Shown here: piece by piece, positions 26,402 through 35,720 of the stretch
How the letters are laid out: each line of letters opens with the position of its first letter
Numbering within the stretch: position 1 is the stretch's first letter
Origin: Marsupella aquatica
Taxonomy: Eukaryota; Marchantiophyta
DNA length: 64,000 nt
Direction: 5' to 3'
Assembly: GCA_973895155.1 (NCBI GenBank)
Contig: OZ316898.1
Span: 3,472,001-3,536,000 of the forward strand
Notes under the pieces: generated by a model
The model's input: only the letters and a program-made list of their open reading frames with translations
Database searches by the model: none
What the model was told of the DNA's origin: nothing
Position numbers and translations under genes: made by a program

Positions 26402-28875
26402 CTAAGCATCGTCATCCTTTTTCACTATGAAATTGATCGTGCAATTGTTATAGTTTCCACATAAACTGTTCCCCACCGATACACTCTTTGCCTTAGACTT
26501 GGCTGCAAAATAACCAGCTAGAGTCGGATTCTTGCTCAATTCCCCAACATAGTCGACTTCATCAAACGTCTTATTCCACTCAATAACACGTTTATTCTGC
26601 TCGTCTGTCAAGATAGTCCCATCATTTGATACGCTCTTAGATTTCTGTAAGAAAAAACAACTTACATATGTTAAATTTAGATCATCTGAAAACAAGATTG
26701 CACGTAAAAAGCGACAGTGAAAAACCAGAGAAGACATGTACATAGTACTAACTTGAACTTCGATCTTGATCTCCACATCCTCATCTGCTTTTGAAGATTG
26801 GCCCGTATCCTATAATCAGAGTGTGCACATAAAACAAATCAACAAACAAATCACAAATCAACAAACATAAATGACTGAAACATTATGCACAAGTACATAC
26901 CTTAGTCAATTCTGGACTGATCGCTACTTGAAGGTTACGCTGTACACTGACTCTATCAATGAGAGGGTTCAATGCTACACCACTCCCTGCCACCTTCTCA
27001 CTGTAGAACTGCTTAGAAACCTCCGTTAGAGCTTTCTCGTAACTCAAGTTAGAGTTACATCCCACTAAGGTTGCAGCGTCCTGCTTAAGATCTTGGGTCC
27101 TATCATATCTCAAGTATCCACTAGTCGTGTGGTGCCCGGTCACAAGCATGCCAACTTCGTCAGGAACGCCTTTTGCTGCCATACGCGTTATTAGAGTCGC
27201 CCGACCACTCTTATTAGTAAACAAATCTTTAGGAAGCCCTACCAGCTGTAACATGTTATTGAGCATATGCCCTGTGCGATCCTGTGCTACTTTGTGGCAT
27301 TTGTTATACCAAACATTCCCTGCAGGGTTAGTAATAGGTTGCATGACAAGATCCTGCTTCTTGCATTCCTGGGCTGGAGCCATATGACGTAGATACTGTT
27401 TCACGCAAAGAATGAAATCAGCCTCGAAGCTGTGGAAAGCGTTACGAAATTGGTGTTCTGAATATCGGTCCAATGTCATGCTGTTATTCTTCGATTCTCT
27501 TTCTTCGAATCTGTAAATCAAAAAAACTCTCAAAAGATTAGCAATTACTGACTATTGTTGAAAGATTACGCAAGTCCCGTGTCTACAGCTGCGACAAGGG
27601 TTGAGGACATTATTTCAGCCATATGACGGAAACATGGGTGGAACAAATACAGAAATTTACAGGGGCCATTACCGCACGTATTCTTTCCCCTCTTTCGTAC
27701 TCTCCACGCGTATGTCATTCCTCTGCAAGAGCCAGAGCTCTTTACCACCCCGGATCCCTAGACGACACAAGAAGTAAAATGCCAGACGTTTCTGGCAGCC
27801 ATGTGCACTACTAATCTGGTGATCAATGTTGGCTAGTATTGCTTGCTCCATCTCCTCCGTAATGGTCTCTACCTGCATTACATAAACAAACAATGAATAA
27901 CGTCAATCTTGAACACTAATAAATTCAAACACAAAGAAACACAAAAGCAACAGAAATAACATTGTACACACCTTCTTCCGTTTCTTATTTTTGCCTTCTC
28001 GAGAAGCTTTCTTGATAGCAGCCCGCAAGACCATACGTGTCTTTGAAAAGGCAACATGTGTTTTAATGTTAAATGTTGTTGTGTCGATTAGATTCCCTTC
28101 CCCTCTAAGAGATCTAAGTTCACTTGACCGTTTGATTAACCGGTTGAATCCATTGCACATGTTCATCAAGGTAGCACTGGGGTAATCTTGGCCATTCACT
28201 TTCACTGCCCTACTAAACAAATCGCTGAATAGCTCATCCAGGAGTTGCAATGATAGGTCGCCGAGGGATACAGACATATCCCACCCCTTAGCTGCCCGAA
28301 GAGAGTTTGCTCATTTCAGAGCCCACTGATCGTTACGTTCTGAAGCTTGCCTCTCCTCACCTTTACCAGCATCATGAAGCGTCTTATCTGGAACCGCCCT
28401 TAAGCCTGGTATGGTAACTTCCAAAGATGACACTTCCCCCTGAGGTCCGACATTATCTATGGCCACATGAACAGGATGACTACCAGGAACTTCACAAGCA
28501 ACAGGAGCATCATCCTCGCTCTCAGCATGAGGAAAATTACTAAGAGTATTGCACACAAACGAATCATCAACAAGACTTTCTAGACTAGGCAGCTGAAGGT
28601 CCTCAATTTCATCAAAAAATAAAAAGTCATTCTCGTCTTCCTCTCCATCTTCGGGACTCACTCCAATTACAGCCCCCTGGCATTCTGTCATCTCGACTTG
28701 CAAAGACGCAGTGATTATTGAAAATGAGGTCAGCGGATATAAACTATCAAGGTCCGTCATAGCAAAGACCTCTAAACCGAAATGCAAGGAACATTCCGCA
28801 TGTATAAAGGACCTGTCCATCTTGAACGCAACGTAAGTTGTCCCTGCTGATTTCCCCGCTCGTCCGTTTGAAATC
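26402..28875 (-). pseudogene. Tyrosine recombinase-domain gene (Crypton / DUF3504-like), one in-frame stop
   Basis: Exons on the minus strand: 28875-27972, 27872-27673, 27510-26901, 26809-26753 and 26644-26402, all with GT-AG borders and matching phases. The first exon encodes an acidic N-terminal region, then QLLDELFSDLFSRAV and YPSATLMNMCNGFNR, as in the core-binding half of KYRTL/QRICH1-like proteins. The catalytic half has the first Arg in GIRGGKELWLL, the second in NKSGRATLITRMA, the His in VTGHHTTSGYL and a Tyr in YLRYDRT. The R-R-H-Y set is therefore present, with Ser in place of the usual first His. An in-frame TGA at 28311-28313 interrupts exon 1. Reading resumes in the same frame, and no intron of usable length fits, so I call it a likely nonsense mutation. 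It could be a decayed Crypton or a domesticated host gene. The N-terminal start is uncertain. Confidence 0.75.
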
Positions 28876-28973
28876 CTGTCACACACAGAGGATCAATGAG
28901 CAGCGCCTGTCCACTTGCGTGCAAACTAATCCCTGGATAAGAAATTTCAAAATAAAGAAAACACAACCGCGCC

Positions 28974-29293
28974 ATTGAATCGGTTTGAATGACAACATCC
29001 CACAACAAAGAATCACAGCTCAACATTAACACCATCAACAAAAATCAGAGCAGAAATCAGTAGCTCCCGCGCCCTCCCAAGAAAGCAAAAGTTGAATCCG
29101 TCGAATAAGCGTCTTCGTCAGAAATCCAATTGATTTGAATGGCAGCATCCCATAGCAACGAAATGGCAATTGATTTGAATGGCAGCATCCCATAGCATCC
29201 CATCGCCATCAACAACACGCGATCAGAGCAAAGCTCAGTAGCTCTAGCGCCCTCCCCCGCAAGTGCAATCCGTCGAATGAGCACTTTCATCAA
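28974..29293 (-). repeat. Duplicated 5' leader of the recombinase gene
   Basis: Positions 28974-29118 and 29165-29290 share TTTGAATGRCARCATCCCA, ATCAGAGCARAR, CAGTAGCTCYMGCGCCCTCC and AATCCGTCGAATRAGC. A smaller direct copy of ATTGATTTGAATGGCAGCAT lies between them at about 29127. The position suggests promoter or 5' UTR sequence of the minus-strand gene. Confidence 0.6.
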
Positions 29294-29539
29294 CTTTGCA
29301 TTGTATTTACGTTTGATGCGCCGCTCCCATTGGCTGCACTGGTGATTGCCGGTAAACTGCAGACTAAAACCTGATTACGCACGTTAATCAGGATTTAGCA
29401 CCCCTGTTACCGGGATTAACCGGGGCTCACAAGTTACTCCCGACACGCTCCCGGCTTCCGCCGGTCGCGGGTCGGTCGTAACTTGGTCGCCCCGTTACTC
29501 CCTGGTAACAGGCGACTAAAGCCTGATTATCCTATACAT

Positions 29540-30320
29540 AACTTTTGTACCAAACAAAGGTTACTAGTAAGTAACAATTTATATTACATGCGGCTATTCT
29601 CCGTAACTTTGTGCCCCTAAATTTCGAGTTGGATGACCATTTTGGGGACAAAAAGTGAGCACAAAAACCAATGTCTAGGTTTGGGTTCTGGTCATAACCT
29701 TGGAACCAGATATTTGAAAATGCTTGCCGATTGCCACCCATCAGTCTGCCCCCTCATTCCAAACTCAGGTCACAGCCTACTGTGGTAACCCTTGCCCACA
29801 CGTCGATTACTCTAGATGTAACTTTTGTGCAGAACAAGGTTACCAGTGGGAAACCGATTCTAGTCCATACTCATATTCTCAAAATCTTGTACTTAAAATT
29901 TATAGTCTGGTACTTTTAAGGGAAAACTTTGCACACCAAAGTTGATGTTTGAGGGGTTCTGGTCTAGAACCTTGTAACCAGAATATTTGAAAAGGCCTGC
30001 TAGTTGCTGGTTCTCACATTTGGGACACATTGTACAACCTTGTGAATCCTGCCCATACTTCTGTTATTCTAATAGGGAACTTTTGTATGGAACAAAGGTT
30101 ATGAGTGGGTCACCATTTCTGTTCCTTGTTGCTAGTCTCATGGGCTCGTGCTATAAAGTTTTTAGTTGGTAATGTACTTCCAGACCACAACCCACATGAA
30201 CCTCTGTTCCGAAAGGGATATGTTTAGCCTAGAACCCTGTGTCTTGAATGTGAGAACAAGACCGACCAATGGTTTATGAACAGCTGGCCCACACCTAGAT
30301 TATCCTATGCATCCACCAAG
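29540..30320 (+). repeat. Tandem array of the ACCAAACAAAGGTTAC family, three units
   Basis: Units begin at 29540, 29821 and 30078 with ACTTTTGTRYVRAACAAAGG. Each continues with a TTCTAGTCC or TTTCTGTTCC block, GGTTCTGGTCTAGAACCTTG-like text and TATTTGAAAA. Periods are 281 and about 257. The first unit is the closest match to the single copy at 25460. I see nothing else in 29294-29540 except GC-rich sequence with short inverted pairs (CCTGTTACC and GGTAACAGG; CCTGATTA and TTAATCAGG). Confidence 0.75.
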
Positions 30321-30418
30321 AAGGGTAGCAATCCCACACCCTCCCAAGTCCATCTTGTGTGGATTTACTGACGGTGGTCAACTCAACCGCCACTATCCAT
30401 TTCTAAAACTATAGGACA

Positions 30419-30925
30419 TTATAGTATAGTATAACTAGCCCAATGTCTGTGCGTTGCACTAAAGACGTTGAGATGAGAAAAGATATGGAGATGAGCAAGA
30501 AGAGAAACCATGGCCAGGTGAGAAAAATATGTAACAATCAAAAACAGGCAAGGAGAGAAAGAGAGTGAAGGAAAGAAGTTGTGATGAGATAAATATGTCA
30601 AGGTGAGAAAAGGGTGGCAAGCTGAGAAAAAGATGATAAGAAATCAATGTGAGAAAATGTCGAGGTGAGATAAAGATGTTAATGTGAAAAAAAATGTCAA
30701 GATGAGAAAACAATGTCAAGGTAAAGTTGTTGAGGAGAGATAAATATGTAAAGATTAGCCCAATGCTTGTGCGTTGCACAAAAGATGTTGAGGTGAAAAA
30801 ATATGTCAAGGTGAAGAAAAGATATCAATGTCAAAAAGTTCACGATGAGAGAAAAAGATGTCAATATGAAGAAAACATGTTGGTGTGAAAAAAGTTGTTG
30901 ATGTCGTGACATATAGTATCGTAGT
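30419..30925 (-). mobile_element. Helitron-like 3' ends with GATGTTGAGGTGA minisatellite
   Basis: Read on the minus strand, the element ends TTAGTGCAACGCACAGACAT then TGGGCTAGT at about 30434. A second, CTAAT-ended version sits at about 30754 (hairpin TTGTGCAACGCACAA). A hairpin about 10 bases before CTRRT is the rule for Helitron 3' termini. The rest is a minisatellite of 16-20-bp units (GATGTTGAGGTGAGAAAA and variants). Homologous copies lie at 41261 and 63368. No helicase is encoded. Confidence 0.5.
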
Positions 30926-31115
30926 CATAGTGTATCGAAAACATACAAAGCACTGGCAATGCACATGTGCAAGCTGCTAGCAACCAACATGCATAGAAAA
31001 AGTCTCATCACATTTACAAGTGCCAAGAAAAAGCAAATGAGGTGGTATGTACGTAGTGGAGGTGTAAACCTTTGTATCCCCCCAGACCACAGCCAAAAGG
31101 AGGGCTGAAGAAAAT

Positions 31116-31673
31116 TCAGGTAGCATGCGAAGCACAGGAAGGGCAAAACCATAACCCTTCTGGCACCTGGGTAAGTTCAGGCCGAAGGCAGAAAAGATGG
31201 TACCCTCCATTGCAATTGTCACACAGCAGCATCTGGTCAGCATCGTCAATTCGCAAACATACTTTGCAAGGGTAGTCCATAGGTGGAATCCAGGTAGAAG
31301 TCACAATGGTGGGATCCAGGTTAGGTAGATGACAAGGGGCGCAATTCTTGGCATTATCAGCAATTATGCGCCCATCTGCCCCTTGTAACTCTAGCACTCC
31401 AGACGGTCGAATAGCTTTAACCCTGAGAATAGTACGACTAGTAGAGGTGTCCAGGGTGTCGTTAGCTTGCCGTTGCAAGTACACAAAATCTCCCACATCA
31501 AACTTCCTGACCTTGGGCTGAAAAGTGCCCCCTCGTGTGTGTGCATAACGCAGTGTGTCTCTGTGCTGTGCAATGGCCAAATTCTCCATGGCCATGGGCA
31601 TAACCCTCCTGAATAGGGCAGCCCTCTCGGAGATCACATCAGACCAAGTCACAGCTAAATCCAAGTCCACCAC
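31116..31673 (-). pseudogene. Integrase C-terminal tail with PHD finger
   Basis: About 185 codons open to a stop. The tail has the gypsy GPY/SH3-like pattern VGDFVYLQRQ, ILRVKAIRPSGVLELQGADG and NCAPCHLPNLD. Then comes a complete C4HC3 PHD finger at 31134-31268: CKVC, LLCDNC, GGYHLFCL, then VPEGLWFCPSC. The aromatic/acidic face and the Trp before the last Cys pair are as in histone-H3-tail readers. Its likely role is steering integration to chromatin with a given histone state, by analogy with chromodomain integrases. The ligand cannot be told from sequence. Confidence 0.9.
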
Positions 31674-32599
31674 CTAAAGCATGTGAGCAGCAATAGCAGA
31701 AGGTGGAATTGGGTGACGACCAAACAGCAAGAAGTAGGGAGAAAAGTTAGACAGTGATGCATGTCTAGACATCCTATACCCCATGGCAATGTAGGGAAGG
31801 CCAGGTCCCAATCCTCCTTGTTTTTGGTGAGGCAGATGTTCCAAAGGCCCTTCTTGCATGTCTGAACCATGCGCTCTGCCAAGCCATCTGCCTGTGGGTG
31901 ATCTCGTGATGTCCGGCGATGATCAATGAGGGCCTGATCAAGCAGCTCCTGGAACTCTCCTCTAAACTTTGAGCCCTGGTCAGTGAGACATTGTGCACAA
32001 GCTCCAAAGTGACTGAGAACTTGTTGCAGGAATGCATGGCTGGTGCTACGGGAGGTCTTATCCGGCAATGCCACAAGTTCTGTCCACTTGGAGAAATGCT
32101 CTATCATGATCATGATGTAGAGATTACCCCGAGATGTGAGGGGCAATTCTCCAGCCAAATCACATGACCAATGATAAAACATGCCCTGAATAGGGAGTGG
32201 ATGAAGTGTGGGTTGCCGAGATGTGAAAGAAGTCCTTACCCTATCACACTGCTCACACCGGGCAATAACATCTCGAACCTGGCCATGCATGCCTCTCCAA
32301 TGATAATGGGGGACCAAGAGGCTATAAGTCCTCTTAACACCAAAATGACCAAGCTCATAATGTACCTTACGGATAAGGCCAACCCTCTCATGAATGGGTG
32401 GAACCACCACTTCCCTGTCTGGCAAGCAGCGCACAAGATGATCTCCCTTCCACAAGTAGCGCTTGGACCTTTGCTGAATTCGGTCTCTCTGGGCAGCGGT
32501 AACATGGGTGGGGTACTCCCCATGCTGCAGAAATCTCAGAGTGTCGTTGTCCCCCCATATGTCTACCACAGGTTGGTCAACAACGTAGCATGGCAGCAA
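31674..32599 (-). pseudogene. Retrotransposon integrase
   Basis: The zinc-binding HHCC module is seen as VHYELGHFGVKRT with CEQCDRVR (residues about 80, 85, 115 and 118 of the open stretch). The catalytic triad is D in HWSCDLAGELP, D in CLTDQGSKFRGEF and E in HPQADGLAERMVQ, with spacing typical of gypsy integrases. The reading frame changes near 31850, and the C-terminal part continues in another frame (SNFSPYFLLFGRHP). The next open stretch carries the SH3-like tail and the PHD finger. Confidence 0.9.
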
Positions 32600-32761
32600 A
32601 GCAAGATAAGTAGATGTATGAAATGTAGGCAGGATGGAAACCTGGTCAAAATCCTGCCGTGCATCTGAGGAATCATCAGAGGCAATCTAAGGGCTACGGG
32701 ACATAGTGTCAGCATTTTGATGTGTCACACCAGGCCTATGAATTACCTCAAAATCATACTC

Positions 32762-33349
32762 CTAGAGTATGAGCGCCCAATGAGCAAGCTTGCCAGTAAG
32801 CTTGTCGTTGGTCATCAACCACTTCAAGGGCTGGTGGTCGGTGTAGAGAACAAACCTGGTCCCATAGAGGTAGGGCCTGTAATGTATGACAGCCCACACA
32901 ACAGCAAGGCATTCACCCTCATAAGAAGAATGATGAATCTCTGCCTGATTGTTGCTCCTGGATGCATAGGCAATGACGTACTCTTTACCTTCCTCATCAT
33001 GCTGGCCCAGAATGGCACCAATCCCAAGGGCACTCCAATCTGTGTGTAACACAAAGACCTTGCTGAAATCAGGTCTTCTTAGCACCGGGTATTCTGAGAG
33101 CTTCTCCTTCAAAGCGGCAAATGCTGCCTCAGCATCTGTACTCCATGTCCAAGTCACATTCTTTTTTAACAAAGCATACAATGGGTGTGCAATGGAGCTG
33201 AAATCTTTGATGTAGATCCGGTAATAATTGCACAACCCAATAAAACTCCTCAAAGTGTGAACATCGGTAGGAGTCTGCGGGCATTTCCAAGATGGATACC
33301 ACCTTGGCCCAGTGAGCCATGGTTCCATTTGGAAGAATGCGGTGCCCAA
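32762..33349 (-). pseudogene. Retrotransposon RT thumb and RNase H
   Basis: One open stretch of about 195 codons. The RT connection (SFIGLCNYYRIYIKDFSSIA, HPLYALLKK) is followed by an RNase H fold. Its three acidic positions are visible: D in FVLHTDWSALGIGAIL, E in SSYEGECLAVVWAV and D in FVLYTDHQPLKWLM. It would remove RNA from the RNA-DNA hybrid during reverse transcription. No stop falls inside this domain. Confidence 0.88.
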
Positions 33350-34098
33350 GGTATACTATTGATCTGACAACAAATTCACACTTCTTGGGGTGTATCTTTA
33401 GGTTCACCTTCTTAAGCCTCATGAATAGCTCCTCAAGGTCAAGTAGATGTTGGTCAAATCCTTTGTTGTGGACCAACACTCATCAATGTAGCATTTCAGA
33501 AACTCAACACCTTGAAGAACCTGGTCCATGACTCTTTGAAAGAATATGGGCGCATTCTTCAAGCCAAATGGCATCACCAACCACTCCCATAGTTGGTTAC
33601 TACCATGGAAAGTTGTTTTCTTGCGGTCCTTTGTAAGCAACAAAATCTGGTTAAAGCCTTGCCTTAGATCCACAAGAGTGAAGATGTCTGAGTCTCCAAT
33701 GCTGTCAAATAGCTCTTCTGGCCGCGGCATGGTACCTGTCCTGGGGTGTGACCAGGTTCAATGGCCTGTAGTCTCCACACATGCGCTTCTCTGTCCACAA
33801 TCCACTGGAATCCTTCTTTGCTGGCATCACTGTAGCTGCTGCAAAATCTGATGTAGATGGCTGAATAAGACCAGCTTCATAGAGCTCTTGGCACCGTCCT
33901 CTCATCCACCAGTTGCCACTCATGCTTACTCAAACGGTGTCTTTGGCTAAAGATAGGTGTTTCATCAGCCAACTCAATGGAGAACTGCATGGTCTTGCAC
34001 TTACCCAAGTCTTTCATAGAGAAAGCAAACACGTTCTCATGCTTGAGGAGCAAATTCAACAACTGGTCCTTCTGTCTTTTACTCAGGTGGTTGCCCAT
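33130..34098 (-). pseudogene. Retrotransposon reverse transcriptase
   Basis: The N-terminal lead-in FAFSMKDLGKCKTMQFSIEL and RHRLSKHEWQLVDE is typical of gypsy pol. Then come ELYEAGLIQPSTSDFAA, KRMCGDYRPLN, FTLVDLRQGFNQI (first catalytic Asp), MPFGLKNAPIFFQRVMD and KCYID (33493-33479). The second catalytic motif should be Y-x-D-D. The sequence reads Y-I-D and then loses frame at about 33482, and RT sequence (HNKGFDQHLLDLEELFMRL) resumes in another frame. A further shift lies near 33900. The enzyme is dead in this copy. Confidence 0.88.
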
Positions 34099-34182
34099 GA
34101 TGAATGTATAGTTGGCAACACTAGGAATAGGACCTGATGTACTCGTGCTTGAAGAGCCAGAAGTGCCAGCCTCTCCATTGTC

Positions 34183-34469
34183 CTCGAGGGGTTAATTAAG
34201 TGTATATTTTGGGGTACCACGTGCGATCCTAGCATAATATAAATAGACCTATTTTATAAAGAAAATATTCCAAAAATATTCTTCATTTTCAATATTAATA
34301 ACCTATTTTACTTTATAAAAGGTATATATTAGAGAATATTCTATAAACATAAGTTTCTAATACCTTCTTTTGCCTCCCACGTTTTTAAAAAATTTAGTTA
34401 ATTTCTAGCAAAAATACATATTTTGGATCGCACGTGGTTCCTAAGATTTTTGATAGTCAACCCCCCGAG
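34183..34469. mobile_element. 287-bp hAT-like MITE, copy 1 (nested in the retrotransposon)
   Basis: Termini are CTCGAGGGGTTAATTA and the inverse of CTCGGGGGGTTGACTA. Internal inverted pairs continue with TACCACGTGCGATCC against GGATCGCACGTGGT. An exact 8-bp target duplication, CCATTGTC, lies at 34175-34182 and 34470-34477. An 8-bp duplication with short TIRs and no coding capacity is the signature of a non-autonomous hAT element. It lies between the methyltransferase and RT regions of the retrotransposon, so it inserted after the retrotransposon did. Confidence 0.9.
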
Positions 34470-34606
34470 CCATTGTCCAAGCTGCTAGCATGCTGTTGAT
34501 AAGGTGATGCGGCCTCTCCAAGGCCTATTGTATCTATTACTCTGGTCTGATCCACACCATGAAACTCAGAAATAATATCAGCCACATTACAAGGGACCTC
34601 CTCCCC

Positions 34607-35720
34607 CTAACACTTGGACTGAAGCAGTGAGTGTTGAATAGAGGTAAGTGCACTTGGTCTGGATGCCATGTAGCAGCACCATGGAGTGGTAGGGCTGGAA
34701 CTCCTGATGCTGGATGAATGGACATCTGAAAAAGCTAGGATGCAAGTGACCAGAAGCCAAGTGAGAGCATTAAGATCCATTACCCTGCCAAGTAAAGCAT
34801 TCCTGGCTAGCCTCGTGATTTTGGTGTGGCCTGTAGTATCGGGTTGGAAGCCCATAGCCCGTTCTCTCTCCTCAGGACTAGGTTCATCCCATGTACCAAT
34901 AGAATGTCAATAAACCAGGCCAGGACCATCACCCTTAAAAGCATGTGCACCTGGAAAGGACACAAATGTAGGCCAAGCAACACGGGGCTGTCCAATGGTA
35001 TTGGCTGGATACCAAGGTGCTGGCTCTTGCCGTGTAACTGATTGGCAAGAATTGTAAGGATCCAAAATCTGGTCCACTATGAGGTTAGTGTCCCTGGATG
35101 TGTGGTGAAGAGCTAACTCCAGCAAGGAAGGTGGTGCAAGGTTAGTCCAAAAGTTACGAAGACGATGTGCATAAGAACCACAATGCACTGCATCAATGAG
35201 AAGGGGTGGTCCCAAGTAGTGCTGGACCACACTGAAAATCCTCTTTGACCTATGGACGCTGGTCAAACTGAGATGGGGTATTCTCAATGATATAACCAAC
35301 AGCGAGGTAAAGGGATTGAGCCCAGGTGAGAACCTGAACCAATGCTGTGAAAAGGCCAGAATGAGAATCATGCAATCCAACACCGTGACCAGCAGCTGAA
35401 AACCCTTGGCATTCCCAACTAGCTATGATAAAATCAAGGGAGCTAAGTGCCGGTGTTGGACAAGCTGGATATCTGGAGGGAAGAAAGAAAATGTAGACTT
35501 CCATGAACTATGTGGAAACTACTGGGGAAATTGCTCTGAAAATTCCAACAGACGGGATTCAGCCACTTGCCTTGCACCTGGATCAATGTCCACGTAGATG
35601 TATTGCTTCACCACCATGCCAGACAGTAGGAGAGCTTCCAGGCCTGTAGAAATGCCACCAAAAAGCTCAAGCAATGTAAGGCCATCCGGAGGAGGAGTCC
35701 ATGTAACTGGTGCGCTCAAG
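34607..35720 (-). pseudogene. Cytosine-C5 DNA methyltransferase domain inside the retrotransposon
   Basis: Motifs appear in canonical order. Motif I is LTLLELFGGISTGLEAL (35630-35677), followed by YIYVDIDPGARQVAE (motif II area, near 35590). Motif IV is IIASWECQGFSAAGHG, with the catalytic Cys at 35411-35409 and E in place of the usual P. Motif VI is GYIIENTPSQ (E-N at 35285-35280). Motif VIII-like AHRLRNFW lies at 35147-35170, and motif X-like ITRLARNALLGR near 34785-34820. The S/G-Y-A-H-R-x-R-x-F-W-x-N context recalls DNMT3-type enzymes more than DNMT1 or CMT. Order I to X is unpermuted, which argues against DRM. Broken by TAG at 35519, frame changes near 35500 and 35240, and TGA at 34907. 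It would methylate cytosines in DNA. Target specificity cannot be read. Confidence 0.85.

Noticed and set aside
30419-30925. Open frames of the FSHLDIFFSPQHLF type, also at 41280-41926 and 63607-63933
   Set aside because: They are translations of the GATGTTGAGGTGA minisatellite. They change with each repeat unit and have no conserved start.
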